Source: Candidatus Omnitrophota bacterium (GTDB lineage Bacteria > Omnitrophota > Gorgyraeia > Aquiviventales > Aquiviventaceae). From it: a DNA stretch of 35,440 nucleotides. Shown piece after piece: positions 1-8,016 of the stretch. Position 1 is the stretch's first letter. The number at the start of each line of letters is the position of its first letter. Below the pieces are notes generated by a model that searched no databases, was not told the DNA's origin, and saw nothing but the letters and a program-made list of their open reading frames with translations. The position numbers and the translations under genes are program-made. The stretch spans positions 1 through 35,440 of the forward strand of contig JACQHR010000018.1 of the NCBI GenBank assembly GCA_016198905.1, given 5' to 3'.

Positions 1-143
1 AGACTTCGCCGCAAGCGCCGCACCTGTGGCACGACACGCGTTCCAAAGACCTGCATGGGGACACCTCCGGTGAGATTCCATCATACCGAAGTGTCACCCA
101 TCATTCTGAACGAACTCATGCTGCGCCTGGGCGCGCAAGCCGC

Positions 144-149
144 TATAAT
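144..149 (+). promoter_or_regulatory. Consensus -10 box (TATAAT) of a leaderless-type promoter
   Basis: A perfect TATAAT ends 7 nt before the ATG at 157, so transcription would begin at about the A of the start codon. No good -35 box lies 16-18 bp upstream. The same 7-nt spacing is seen at 10202-10207 before the ABC gene. The 143 bases to the left show no gene I can defend; the reading frame of the next gene is open to the window edge, so a start further left cannot be excluded. Confidence 0.5.
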
Positions 150-156
150 AGCTGCG

Positions 157-606
157 ATGCGGCGCCGCAGCATTCCCATCACGTGGTTCGTGCTCTGCTG
201 GACGCTGGCCTTCCACTATGAGTCGCTGAGGGCCAACTACCTCAATCCCCTCTTCAAGCGCGAGCTGCCGAAACTCGCCCTTCTGTTTCCTCCCTCCGGA
301 TGGATCATGTTCTATAACGTCGGCAAATCGTACGGGTTTGCCGAAGTCTACGGCCTGCACAAGAACGCGCCGACGCTCATCGACCCGCACCGCATGTTTG
401 AAACGAAGGCTGTCGGCTACGACAATATCCGGCGCAACGTGTTGGTCGGCGTCCTCTATCGGGACCACGCCCCGGCGTTCTGCGCTTTTTTGCACCGCAA
501 GTTTCCCGCGTACGATGATTTCCTCATCGTCCATGCTGACTATCCGGATGTCGTAGACGCTCCGACCGTCGTGCTGCGCCAACCCGCGTATCGCTGCCGA
601 CAATGA
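157..606 (+). CDS. Unknown protein with one N-terminal membrane segment, partner of HTTM-DCC gene
   Basis: This 149-aa protein is not recognised. It begins with a basic MRRRS stretch and a hydrophobic helix (about residues 5-22), then a soluble region rich in aromatics. The ATG at 157 is chosen because a TATAAT box lies 7 nt upstream and because the membrane segment is then N-terminal; an ATG at 55 in the same frame would add 34 residues with no membrane-protein character. Its stop overlaps the start of the next gene (ATGA at 603-606), which argues for translational coupling and a shared job. Small companions encoded next to HTTM proteins are known in other bacteria, but I cannot name this family. 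Function unknown; possibly a membrane-anchored accessory of the HTTM protein. Confidence 0.65.
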   Translation: MRRRSIPITWFVLCWTLAFHYESLRANYLNPLFKRELPKLALLFPPSGWIMFYNVGKSYGFAEVYGLHKNAPTLIDPHRMFETKAVGYDNIRRNVLVGVLYRDHAPAFCAFLHRKFPAYDDFLIVHADYPDVVDAPTVVLRQPAYRCRQ

Positions 607-1931
607 CGCACAATCAGATGACGCTCACGCAGTTATGGGAGCGCGCGTTTTTGGATAAGCGTCCCTCGCTCGGCCTGGGGCTGTTTCGCATCGCCGTGGC
701 CTGGACCGTGGGCTGTCATATGATGCCTTCCTTCCTGCATATGGATGACAATTACCTCTCGACGGCCTTCAAAACGCAGAACGCGTTTTTCTTTCCGATG
801 TGGATGCTTCAACTGGTGGCACGCAGTCCGGATTGGGTCGTCTGGGGATTTGTCGTGCTCTTTTGTGTCTCGCTAGTGACGTTCGCGCTGGGATGGCGCT
901 CGCAACGCAGCTGCATCCTGATGACGTGCTCGTGCTACTACTTCTATGCGCTGAACAACTATCACATCGGCACGCTAAGTTTCGATATTCTCCTGGTCAC
1001 GCTCTTTCTCATGTGCGCGACCGGTTTTCATGGCGACTTCTTTTCAGTCGACAGCCTGCGGCGCGGCAAGGACGGCAGCCATAAGCGGCTTCAACCTTTT
1101 TTTATCCAACGCTTGCTCCAGTTGCAGTTGGTGTGGACGTTCTGGTATACCGCGCTGAGTAAGATCACCGCCGGCGGCACCTGGCTGACGGATAATCCTT
1201 ACTACTACTTGATGCGCTACCCAGCCATTGGGGTGGTGAGGAATTTTCCCGGCCGAGCGTTCCTTGCGCAGCACCCGGCCGTGTGTTACGAGCTGGGGAT
1301 CGCCTGTATCGTGATGGAATTCCTCATGCCGATCCTCTGGCTGATTCCCCGAACGCGAATCATTGGCATTCCTCTGGGCATCGCGTTCCAGCTGATGTTG
1401 TGGGCCACGCTGCATGTTCCGACCATTTTCCTCTTCCTGTTTCCGCCGATGATGCTGCTCTTCATTCGACCTGAATCGTTGGTGGAGTGGATTGACGCGC
1501 GCCGGGCCCGGCATGCCACACAGGGGCGGGCGATCTTGCTCTATGACGGCAAGTGCGGCTTTTGTCTGGAGAGTATTAAACGGTTACGGGTTCTTGATCT
1601 CTTTGGCTGGATTGATCCGCTCGACTTCCATGTACAACCGGATCTGACGCGGCTGCACGCGTCACTCACACCAGAACGCTGTCGAAGCGAGATGGTGCTC
1701 ATTGAGCCGAATGGACGGCTTTCGGGCGGGTTCGTTGCGTTTGCTCGGATGACGCGCCATCTACCGCTGCTCATCGGCTTCTGGCCGCTCGTGCATCTGC
1801 CTGGCGCTCAGTGGATCGGCACGCGCGTCTACCAATGGATCGCCGCCCACCGCGATCTCCTTCACACGCATGCGGCATGTCAAACGAACCAGTGCGCCTT
1901 GCCGCCGCACAGCGGTCCGAGCAGCAACTAA
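603..1931 (+). CDS. HTTM (vitamin K gamma-carboxylase-like) membrane protein fused to a DCC thiol-oxidoreductase-like domain
   Basis: The 442-aa protein has several hydrophobic helices over about residues 15-300, in the pattern of the HTTM domain shared with vitamin K-dependent gamma-carboxylase. Its C-terminal part (from about 308) starts with YDGKCGFC, the DxxCxxC signature of the DCC/DUF393 family, which has a thioredoxin-like fold. HTTM and DCC occur together or fused in many bacteria, and a redox or quinone-linked role at the membrane is usually inferred; the substrate is unknown. The start overlaps the upstream stop by 4 nt. The fusion suggests that a dithiol on the cytoplasmic tail works with the membrane domain. 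Domain identity is fairly secure; the reaction is not. Confidence 0.8.
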   Translation: MTHNQMTLTQLWERAFLDKRPSLGLGLFRIAVAWTVGCHMMPSFLHMDDNYLSTAFKTQNAFFFPMWMLQLVARSPDWVVWGFVVLFCVSLVTFALGWRSQRSCILMTCSCYYFYALNNYHIGTLSFDILLVTLFLMCATGFHGDFFSVDSLRRGKDGSHKRLQPFFIQRLLQLQLVWTFWYTALSKITAGGTWLTDNPYYYLMRYPAIGVVRNFPGRAFLAQHPAVCYELGIACIVMEFLMPILWLIPRTRIIGIPLGIAFQLMLWATLHVPTIFLFLFPPMMLLFIRPESLVEWIDARRARHATQGRAILLYDGKCGFCLESIKRLRVLDLFGWIDPLDFHVQPDLTRLHASLTPERCRSEMVLIEPNGRLSGGFVAFARMTRHLPLLIGFWPLVHLPGAQWIGTRVYQWIAAHRDLLHTHAACQTNQCALPPHSGPSSN

Positions 1932-1937
1932 CTGGGC

Positions 1938-3431
1938 TTACTGCGCCTCGCGCGCTGCCACGTGAGATTCCTCGAAGACTTGCGCTTGGAAGATCAGGAG
2001 TGTCGCGCGCTGCCAGGCATCGGGGGCAAGTCCGGCTTTCTGACTCGCAAGTTCCTGTAAGAACTCTGTGCGCGTCCAGCCGGTTTCGTCCCATACTTGT
2101 GGCAGGAAGACTCCACGATGACCTTGAGCGTCGAGGATCACGCCATCACGGCTTGGCACCAACTCATTGATCGAGGCAAGCGGCGTTGGCGGCGTCAGCA
2201 CCGAGACTTCGATCTCAAGATCTGGAAGCTCGCCTGCCGTCACAGGGGGAAACCGGGGATCATGAGTCGCTGCATCTATTGCGACATCCCTAAGAATCAC
2301 CGCTAACGGTTGATTGCTCTCGATCCGGCCAATACAGCCGCGCAGCTGCCCATTTTTCCGCAAGGTCACAAACATCCCGCGAGACACGGCGAGCTCAGAG
2401 AAGCCTTTTAAGCCCGGTGCGTGCGTCGTCTTTGACGCGCCGATCACCTCCTCGAGTATCGCACGCGCAGCCGTCACAAGCGCGTGACCCGCCTTCGATG
2501 AAAGCAGCTGCTTCGTCGCCGTCGGCCGATCGAACATCCCAATGGCTGCATAGCCGACGACGCTTGAGGGGTTTCCGTAGGTATCGCCGGAGTTGGCGCG
2601 ATACAATAGTTCTCGCTTGAGGTAGCCAAGCTTCTGGGCCAGCAGCAGGCTCGTCAGGATCGGACCACGGCCGCACGCCTCGGCTTGGCCGGCTGCGAAG
2701 AGTCGTTGCATGGCTTGCGGCGTTTCTGAAAGGATGCCGTTGATCGTTCCATCATCGATCCGCTCGGCGTCATCATAGGGATGGTAATGGGAGAGGTCCG
2801 TGCTGAACACGAAGAGGTAATCACCTAGCCGCGCAAGTCCGGCCAGCGCGTCGGCAAGCTGGCCGGCTTCCTGCAACCCATCGCCTCCCATCAAAATGGG
2901 AACCAATCGAAATTGATCCAGCGAAGCCTGCAGAAACGGCAGCTCAACCTCCAGCGAGTGCTCGCCGCTTTCGTGTGCCGCCTCCACATGGGTCATGCCG
3001 GGGTAGGTCTGGAGCACCGCCACCGCTTCCTGATCAACCGGAATTTCTCCCAGCGGCGTGAGATAGGCCTCGCGGGTATCCACAGAGGCTCCGTCAAACT
3101 GCGCCTGATGGGTAAATCCGACAACCACCACCCCGTCGTAATGGCGTCCTTGAAGCTGGCGAAACCCATTCGCCGCCACCAACCCTGAGTATTGGTAGCC
3201 GGCATGCGGGACGATGAGTACCCGAGGTTTTTTCGCAGCGACAGGCTGAGGCTGGCGCTTGAGAAGCTCGCTAACCAAGTCAAGGAGCTCCGCCCGATCT
3301 CCAGGATAGAATTTGTCGGCAACTTTCGGGGTTCTAGGCTCGGCGCACGCCGAACCGACCAACCCGAAGCCCAGCACCAACGAAACACCCCATACGCCAA
3401 CCAGCCGCACCATCCGCTGAGATCGTGTCAT
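1938..3431 (-). CDS. Exported AmmeMemoRadiSam fusion: AmrB (Memo-like) + AmrA (AMMECR1)
   Basis: This 497-aa protein starts with a Sec signal peptide (hydrophobic about 8-28, likely cleavage after ACA, before EPRTPK). Residues about 35-300 are a Memo/AmrB domain: VPHAGYQYSG, STDLSHY and a conserved EHSLEVELPFLQ block, the His/Asp/Cys-type metal pocket of a dioxygenase-like fold. Residues about 315-490 are AMMECR1/AmrA, with the hallmark LRGCIG motif. The family belongs to the AmmeMemoRadiSam system, normally with a radical SAM partner (AmrS), which is not in the window. Role unknown; metal- or radical-linked chemistry is inferred. The start is supported by a GGAG seven bases upstream. The gene converges on the HTTM gene, with 6 nt between the stops. 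Export of both domains on one chain is the odd point. Confidence 0.88.
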   Translation of the reverse strand: MTRSQRMVRLVGVWGVSLVLGFGLVGSACAEPRTPKVADKFYPGDRAELLDLVSELLKRQPQPVAAKKPRVLIVPHAGYQYSGLVAANGFRQLQGRHYDGVVVVGFTHQAQFDGASVDTREAYLTPLGEIPVDQEAVAVLQTYPGMTHVEAAHESGEHSLEVELPFLQASLDQFRLVPILMGGDGLQEAGQLADALAGLARLGDYLFVFSTDLSHYHPYDDAERIDDGTINGILSETPQAMQRLFAAGQAEACGRGPILTSLLLAQKLGYLKRELLYRANSGDTYGNPSSVVGYAAIGMFDRPTATKQLLSSKAGHALVTAARAILEEVIGASKTTHAPGLKGFSELAVSRGMFVTLRKNGQLRGCIGRIESNQPLAVILRDVAIDAATHDPRFPPVTAGELPDLEIEVSVLTPPTPLASINELVPSRDGVILDAQGHRGVFLPQVWDETGWTRTEFLQELASQKAGLAPDAWQRATLLIFQAQVFEESHVAAREAQ

Positions 3432-3538
3432 CGGTTCTCCGCTGCTCTTATAAGCGTACGCTTCGAGTCGTTGTCATTGTACCATCAAATCAGCCCACGG
3501 GGAGGCAGTTCAGGCTGCGCACCCGACAACATTCCACC

Positions 3539-3568
3539 TTGACAGCGTCGAGCGTTTTCTGGTATCCT
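3539..3568 (+). promoter_or_regulatory. Sigma-70 promoter of the cold-shock gene
   Basis: TTGACA (3539-3544) and TATCCT (3563-3568) are separated by 18 bp. Transcription should start near 3575, giving a leader of about 270 nt before the cold-shock ATG at 3844. A perfect -35 box and the absence of any other reading frame between it and the gene support the assignment. Confidence 0.65.
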
Positions 3569-3574
3569 TGTAAA

Positions 3575-3843
3575 TGTTTGGAGTCGAGTATGGGCGGTTT
3601 GGTAGAGAATGTCCAGGCCGGTTCATACTAAGGGCGCTGCAACTACTTGTAAACCTTGTGGTTATGAAGACGCAGCGCGTACGAGGTACGGCGAATTTAC
3701 CTGTTCGTGAACCACAAGATCAAGCAAGTAGGCACGCGTAAAGCACTAAACCGAATCTTCGTTGGAAGCCGCAAGGTAGCCGAAGAGGTTGCTGAGCGGT
3801 TTTTTGTGTTTGTGTAACAGGAAAGGAAGGGGGGTGTGTTCGT
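3575..3843 (+). promoter_or_regulatory. Long structured 5' leader of the cold-shock gene
   Basis: The stretch between the promoter and the cold-shock gene has no convincing gene. It has a perfect 9-bp inverted repeat, CTTGTGGTT at 3655-3663 with AACCACAAG at 3710-3718, and a second, TCTTCG at 3756-3761 with CGAAGA at 3781-3786. A T-rich run follows at about 3799-3811, then a purine-rich ribosome site (GGAAAGGAAGG) just before the ATG. Long leaders that refold with temperature are typical of cspA-type genes; that this one does so is inference. A 36-codon frame (GTG 3707 to TAA 3817) inside it could be a leader peptide but has no ribosome site. Confidence 0.5.
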
Positions 3844-4047
3844 ATGGCAAAGGGAACCGTGAAGTGGTTTAGCGATCAGAAGGGGTATGGGTTCATTACT
3901 CCGGATGATGGCTCTAAGGACGTGTTCGTCCACTACTCCGCTATCGGTGGTGATGGCTTCAAGTCCCTCAAAGAAGGTCAGGCGGTTGAGTTCGAGATCA
4001 CCCAAGGCCCAAAGGGACCACAAGCCTCAAACGTCGCCAAGGCGTAA
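3844..4047 (+). CDS. Cold-shock domain protein (CspA family)
   Basis: The 67-aa protein is a single cold-shock domain of the usual bacterial length. It carries both RNA-binding motifs, KGYGFI (RNP1, residues about 14-19) and VFVHYSAI (RNP2, about 28-35), and begins MAKGTVKWF as in most family members. Such proteins bind single-stranded RNA and DNA and melt secondary structure, helping translation in the cold or under stress. It is transcribed alone: a TTGACA-type promoter and about 270 nt of leader lie upstream and a strong intrinsic terminator downstream. The start is fixed by the AGGAAAGGAAGG purine run. Identity is certain; whether it is cold-induced or constitutive is not shown by the protein. 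Confidence 0.96.
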   Translation: MAKGTVKWFSDQKGYGFITPDDGSKDVFVHYSAIGGDGFKSLKEGQAVEFEITQGPKGPQASNVAKA

Positions 4048-4086
4048 CGCCGCGGATCCACTGCTAGGCCGCTTGGCCTAGACACA

Positions 4087-4125
4087 CAGACGACCCTGAG
4101 CAAATGCTCGGGGTCGTCTGTTTTT
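4087..4125 (+). terminator. Strong intrinsic terminator after the cold-shock gene
   Basis: A 15-bp stem (4087-4101 with 4106-4120, one G-T wobble) closes a 4-nt AAAT loop and is followed by T5 (4121-4125). A second perfect hairpin, CTAGGCC-GCTT-GGCCTAG at 4064-4081, lies just before it. The pair separates the cold-shock gene from the convergent NAD-kinase operon and may stop both. Confidence 0.93.
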
Positions 4126-4148
4126 GTCTGACGTGACGATGGCGCGCG

Positions 4149-5036
4149 CTACTTGGACGCCAGACCTAAGACGCGCAGAGGGTCTGACAAGGAGAGGCGA
4201 ATGTCCAGCTGGTCTGCGAAGCGCAGCGGAACCTTCACGTGTGGGCCATCAATGAAGGCGCTGCCGCGGCGCATGAGCCAGGTCACGCGGACCGACGTCC
4301 CGGCACCCAGCACTCCTCCCAGCAACCGGGGATGAGACAGGCGCCCCCGGTACACCTCCCTCGGACGGTACTGAAACCGCTTGGTCGCCCATCGCAACCG
4401 AACCCCGCCGGCCGCCAAGACCGCGCTGCTTGATCCTGCGGCTGTCGACACCCAGAGGCCGGAGCTTTTCTGCGCCTCTGCCGCGCCTGCGATCTTCAAG
4501 CGGTAGCGGCTCATCGTTGCCGGGTCATCATGAACAATGAGGACGTCATTGAGCGCCCGCTGGGCCAATCGGCGCCCATTCAAGGAGATGGCGAGCCGAT
4601 AGAGCTTCAGCTCCCGCAACCGGCCGCTCAGCGCGTGGCGGCACATGGCTTGGAACGTCCGGTGGGTCGCCGCGCAGAAGACCGCTTCGCTGCGCGCCGG
4701 ATCCGAGTTGACGCCAAGCATCGGCGTTTGCGCCACGCTTCGCGCAGCTTGCAGGAACGTCCCGTCCCCGCCAACCGACACGACAAGGTCGTATCGCCTG
4801 GTGACGCGCACATCCGCCCGGTAGGCCAGGTCAAACACCACGTCGAGCCGCCTTAAGGCGTGAATCACCGCCTCCATGGCCTGCTCATGCACCAAATGGG
4901 CCTGCTGCATATCCAGCAGGTCGGGGTGCTTCTTTTGAAGCAGTTGGAGCAGGTGCGGATCTTGCTGCTCTTGGATGTACTGCTGGTAGGCGTCTTTCTT
5001 ATAGACGACGAGAATCCGAGGCTTGCGGGAAGCCAT
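4149..5036 (-). CDS. NAD kinase-like protein (NAD+/NADH kinase family)
   Basis: The 295-aa protein has the family's GGDGTF nucleotide-binding motif in VVSVGGDGTFLQAA (about residues 90-100), a following NSDPARSEAVFC segment, LNDVLIVHDD in the place of the conserved NE/D motif, and SGLWVSTAAGSSSA matching the GLxVSTPTGSTA loop. NAD kinases phosphorylate NAD to NADP in the cytoplasm. The divergent loop sequences and the roughly 70-residue N-terminal extension before the motif resemble the NADK2-like or other divergent branches, so the true substrate is not certain. The ATG at 5036 is preferred; a TTG at 5042 is also possible. The gene follows the small membrane protein with only a few bases between, so they are probably co-transcribed with typA. 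Confidence 0.82.
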   Translation of the reverse strand: MASRKPRILVVYKKDAYQQYIQEQQDPHLLQLLQKKHPDLLDMQQAHLVHEQAMEAVIHALRRLDVVFDLAYRADVRVTRRYDLVVSVGGDGTFLQAARSVAQTPMLGVNSDPARSEAVFCAATHRTFQAMCRHALSGRLRELKLYRLAISLNGRRLAQRALNDVLIVHDDPATMSRYRLKIAGAAEAQKSSGLWVSTAAGSSSAVLAAGGVRLRWATKRFQYRPREVYRGRLSHPRLLGGVLGAGTSVRVTWLMRRGSAFIDGPHVKVPLRFADQLDIRLSLSDPLRVLGLASK

Positions 5037-5042
5037 GGCCAA

Positions 5043-5228
5043 TTACCACCGAATGATCCAGTTCATGAACGGGGAGTTCGAGCGTCTTCGCAGGCGGCGG
5101 AACTGCCAGCTCGCCGCCATCATGCCAAACCCAAAGAGGATGAAGACGCTGGCAATCATCACCACCAGGATGTGGGGGTACAGCAGGATCAGCACGCCAA
5201 GCAGTACGACGAACAAGCCCGTCAACAT
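5043..5228 (-). CDS. Small two-helix membrane protein (DUF3096-like)
   Basis: The 61-aa protein has two hydrophobic stretches (about residues 2-17 and 20-37) with a short YPHI turn, then a basic tail (RRLRRRS). The pattern LTGLFVVLLGVLILLYPHI resembles the short DUF3096/DUF308-type membrane proteins. Function unknown. A very good ribosome site, AGGAGG at 5237-5242, sits 8 nt before the ATG. The gene lies between typA and the NAD-kinase-like gene on the same strand, so it is probably part of that transcript. Confidence 0.75.
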   Translation of the reverse strand: MLTGLFVVLLGVLILLYPHILVVMIASVFILFGFGMMAASWQFRRLRRRSNSPFMNWIIRW

Positions 5229-5274
5229 GGATGACGCCTCCTAAGGATTCAATTTTTTGCTTTGGACTCGCGCC

Positions 5275-7095
5275 TCAAGCCCCTTCGCGGTGCGCTCGCA
5301 GGCGCAGCTTGGCATCGGCAATGCGCTTGCGGATGCGCAGCGATTTTGGGGTAACCTCCAACAGCTCATCGGGCCCGATGTATTCCAGGGCCAGCTCGAG
5401 GGTCATTTCGCGGGGGGGCACCAGGCTATCGGTTGTTTCTTCCCCCTTGGAGCGCACGTTCGTCAGCTTCTTCTGCTTGCAGATGTTCAACTCGACGTCT
5501 CGATCTCGGCTAGCCTGTCCCACCACCATGCCCTCGTAAACCGGCACCCCTGGCCCGATGAAGAGCTCGCCGCGCTCCTGCGCGTTCGTAATCGCGTAGG
5601 AGTTGCTCACGCCGTCCTCAGTTGCCACGAGCGAACCGTGCGGCTCCTGGGGCGGCAAGTCCACCACGATCGGTTCATAGGCATCGAACATGTGATGGAC
5701 AATGGCCGTCCCGCGCGTCTTCTTCAGTAGAACACTCTTGAGCCCGAGCAGCCCGCGCGTCGTGATGAGGTATTCGAAATGGACTTCCTTGGTCGGCGTC
5801 TGCGCCATTTCCTGTAACTCTGCGCGACGCTTGCCCAATTCCTCGATGATGGTACCTTGATACTCCTTGGGCGAATCGATGGAGAGAAACTCGTAGGGCT
5901 CCATCTTGACCCCGTCGATCTCTTTATAGACGACTTCCGGCTGAGACACTTCGAGCTCGAAGCCCTCCCGTCGCATGGTCTCAACGAGAATGGCAAGGTG
6001 CAGCTCACCGCGGCCCGCCACCAAAAACGTATCAGGACTGTCCGTATCCGTCACGCGAAGGGCCACATTCGTCTCGAGTTCCTTGCGCAGCCGCTCGCGC
6101 AACACACGCGAGGTCACGTGCTTGCCTTCGCGTCCGGCAAAGGGACTCTTATTGACCGCAAAGGCCATCCGCAGCGTCGGTTCTTCAATCACCATCGCGG
6201 GCAAGGCTTTCGGCTGCTCGGGATCGGTAATCGTGTCACCAATGCTGACGCCGTCGAATCCGGCGATCGCGATGATCTCTCCAGATTCCGCCGCATCGAT
6301 TTCGACCCGCTCCAACCCTTGATACGCAAGAATCGCCAGCGCATTGCCGGTCTGACGGTTCCCATCGACCGTCAGGCGCATGAGCGACTGTCCCTTCCTG
6401 ATCGATCCGGCGTGAATCTTACCGATGCCCATCTTGCCCTTAAATGGATCGTACGCCAGGGCGAGGACCAAGAGTTGCAGCGGCTCATCCGGCGACACGG
6501 TCGGAGAAGGAATCTTGGACACGATGAGGTCAAAGAGCGGTGCGACATCCATGCCTGGTTGGTGAAGATCCATCGTCGCAGTCCCGTTAATGGCAGAGGT
6601 ATAGACGATCGGGAAGTCCAGCTGCGTCGGGCTGGCATTCAGCTCAACAAACAGATCAAAGGTCCGGTTGACGACCGTGTCGATTTGCGCATCGTGCCGA
6701 TCGATCTTGTTCACGACGACGATGACCGGCAGGCCCAGCCCGATGGCCTTGCGCAACACGAACTTCGTCTGCGGCATGGGGCCTTCTTTCGCGTCGACCA
6801 GGAGCAGCGCCCCATCGACCATGCGCAGCGTCCGCTCGACTTCCCCTCCGAAATCGGCGTGGCCCGGCGTGTCGACCAAGTTGATCTTGTAGTCGCCGTA
6901 GCGCAGGCTCGCGTTCTTGGCGCGGATCGTAATGCCCTTCTCGCGCTCCAAGTCCATGGAATCCATGATGAGCCCGCCCTCAGGCACACCTTGGCGCACC
7001 GCCTTCGTGTAGCGCAGCATGGCATCGACCAGGGTCGTCTTCCCGTGGTCGACGTGGGCGATGATCGCGATATTTCTGAGAAATTGTTGCTGCAT
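5275..7095 (-). CDS. typA: Translational GTPase TypA/BipA
   Basis: The 606-aa protein has the usual length and full motif set of TypA/BipA: AHVDHGKTT (P-loop), DTPGHADFGGEVER (G3), NKIDR (G4) and an SAI G5 loop, followed by the EF-Tu-like domain 2, EF-G-like domains III and V and the TypA-specific C-terminal domain. TypA is a ribosome-bound GTPase that helps 50S assembly and growth under stress, particularly cold. It heads the minus-strand series running to the NAD-kinase-like gene; the gap to the next gene is 46 nt and contains that gene's ribosome site. No clear Shine-Dalgarno precedes the ATG. The nearby cold-shock gene is on the other strand. Identity is certain. Confidence 0.97.
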   Translation of the reverse strand: MQQQFLRNIAIIAHVDHGKTTLVDAMLRYTKAVRQGVPEGGLIMDSMDLEREKGITIRAKNASLRYGDYKINLVDTPGHADFGGEVERTLRMVDGALLLVDAKEGPMPQTKFVLRKAIGLGLPVIVVVNKIDRHDAQIDTVVNRTFDLFVELNASPTQLDFPIVYTSAINGTATMDLHQPGMDVAPLFDLIVSKIPSPTVSPDEPLQLLVLALAYDPFKGKMGIGKIHAGSIRKGQSLMRLTVDGNRQTGNALAILAYQGLERVEIDAAESGEIIAIAGFDGVSIGDTITDPEQPKALPAMVIEEPTLRMAFAVNKSPFAGREGKHVTSRVLRERLRKELETNVALRVTDTDSPDTFLVAGRGELHLAILVETMRREGFELEVSQPEVVYKEIDGVKMEPYEFLSIDSPKEYQGTIIEELGKRRAELQEMAQTPTKEVHFEYLITTRGLLGLKSVLLKKTRGTAIVHHMFDAYEPIVVDLPPQEPHGSLVATEDGVSNSYAITNAQERGELFIGPGVPVYEGMVVGQASRDRDVELNICKQKKLTNVRSKGEETTDSLVPPREMTLELALEYIGPDELLEVTPKSLRIRKRIADAKLRLRAHREGA

Positions 7096-7227
7096 GCGTG
7101 TTTGAGGTGACGAGAAACGCCGCGGGCCGCTAACGCGCGCAGCCCGTGAGGGGATCAGTCAGTAGGCGAGGGGCGGTACGCAAGAGATCGCAGCGAGGGC
7201 CATCCTGTGCGACGGTAGACATCCGGT

Positions 7228-8016
7228 TCATGTCAAACGACCGCTTTTCTTCAGGAAGTAGCCGGCCGCGTAGAGTAACCCCACACCGGTTTCCAACGCG
7301 ATCGTGCGAGGCGCCTCGACCCAGGCCGCATCCCAGCCGTGAAGGAAGACCATCCGCCAGAGAGGCAAGAGCACCAACCCGCTCAGCAGGCCGGCAATCG
7401 TGCTGAGATCCTGGCGCAGCGCGCGCTTCCAGTTATATCGCGAGCCGGAGAAGGCGCGTCGTACGTTGCGCAATGATGGAAGAAAACGGTTCACCTGCGC
7501 GCAGTATTCCTCGTAGTCGCGTTCAAAGTGCTGCCGCAGATATGTTTCTTCGGCGGACGTGATGGCCTGATAGACGAAGATGAAGAACGGCAGCACCAAT
7601 CCATACGCCAGTGGAGCCCCGGCGACCATGATGATCCCCGTTGCAATCAGGATATTGCCCAGATACATCGGATTGCGGGTCAGCGCGTAGACGCCTCCAT
7701 GCACGAGCCGGCTGGCATAGACGCGCTTATTTTTTCCCCCGCGCTCAATATATTCAAATCCGATGGTCGCCAGTCGCACGCCCTGGCCGAGCAGTGCGAC
7801 CACGGCGCCGAGGCCGGTCAGGAGCCGATCCGTCGCCGGATCGCCCCACAGCACCTTCGGCCGCGTGCACAGCGTCACGAACACGATCACCAACGGAAAG
7901 AACGCGTTGCGATAATGGAAGAAGAAGTTCCCGATGGCGACATTCATGCGGTGCAGCCACGGACCGCACGCGGACGAATGAGCGGAGGGCTCCTCGACGG
8001 CCATGACGGGGGTCAT
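7228..8016 (-). CDS. Membrane methyltransferase of the PEMT/isoprenylcysteine carboxyl methyltransferase family
   Basis: The 262-aa protein has several hydrophobic helices and the ICMT/PEMT core: LTRNPMYLGNILIATG (about residues 130-145), then EETYLRQHFERDYEEYCAQVNRFLP with the conserved E-x-x-L and Y-x-x-Y pattern. Such enzymes use S-adenosylmethionine to methylate isoprenylated or lipid substrates at the membrane; the substrate cannot be told. The ATG at 8016 is chosen because it overlaps the stop of the CmoA-like gene (ATGA), so the two are translationally coupled. An extra hydrophobic C-terminal region (about 200-262) follows the usual core. The coupling to a carboxy-SAM synthase is unusual and raises the possibility that carboxy-SAM, not SAM, is its donor; that is inference only. 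Confidence 0.8.
   Translation of the reverse strand: MTPVMAVEEPSAHSSACGPWLHRMNVAIGNFFFHYRNAFFPLVIVFVTLCTRPKVLWGDPATDRLLTGLGAVVALLGQGVRLATIGFEYIERGGKNKRVYASRLVHGGVYALTRNPMYLGNILIATGIIMVAGAPLAYGLVLPFFIFVYQAITSAEETYLRQHFERDYEEYCAQVNRFLPSLRNVRRAFSGSRYNWKRALRQDLSTIAGLLSGLVLLPLWRMVFLHGWDAAWVEAPRTIALETGVGLLYAAGYFLKKSGRLT

Noticed and set aside
1..143. End of an upstream gene at the left edge
   Set aside because: Two frames are open to the edge, but none shows a recognisable C-terminus or a coding pattern clear enough to call.
3707..3817. 36-codon frame in the cold-shock leader
   Set aside because: No ribosome site and a GTG start; kept only as a possible leader peptide, not called as a gene.
5857..7110. 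Long plus-strand frame (417 codons) opposite typA
   Set aside because: It is antisense to the fully conserved TypA gene and its product has no recognisable domain or ribosome site; it reflects GC-rich third positions.
7096..7227. Hairpin CGGGC...GCCCG between typA and the methyltransferase gene as a terminator
   Set aside because: No T-run on either strand and imperfect pairing; typA's promoter could not be identified here either.
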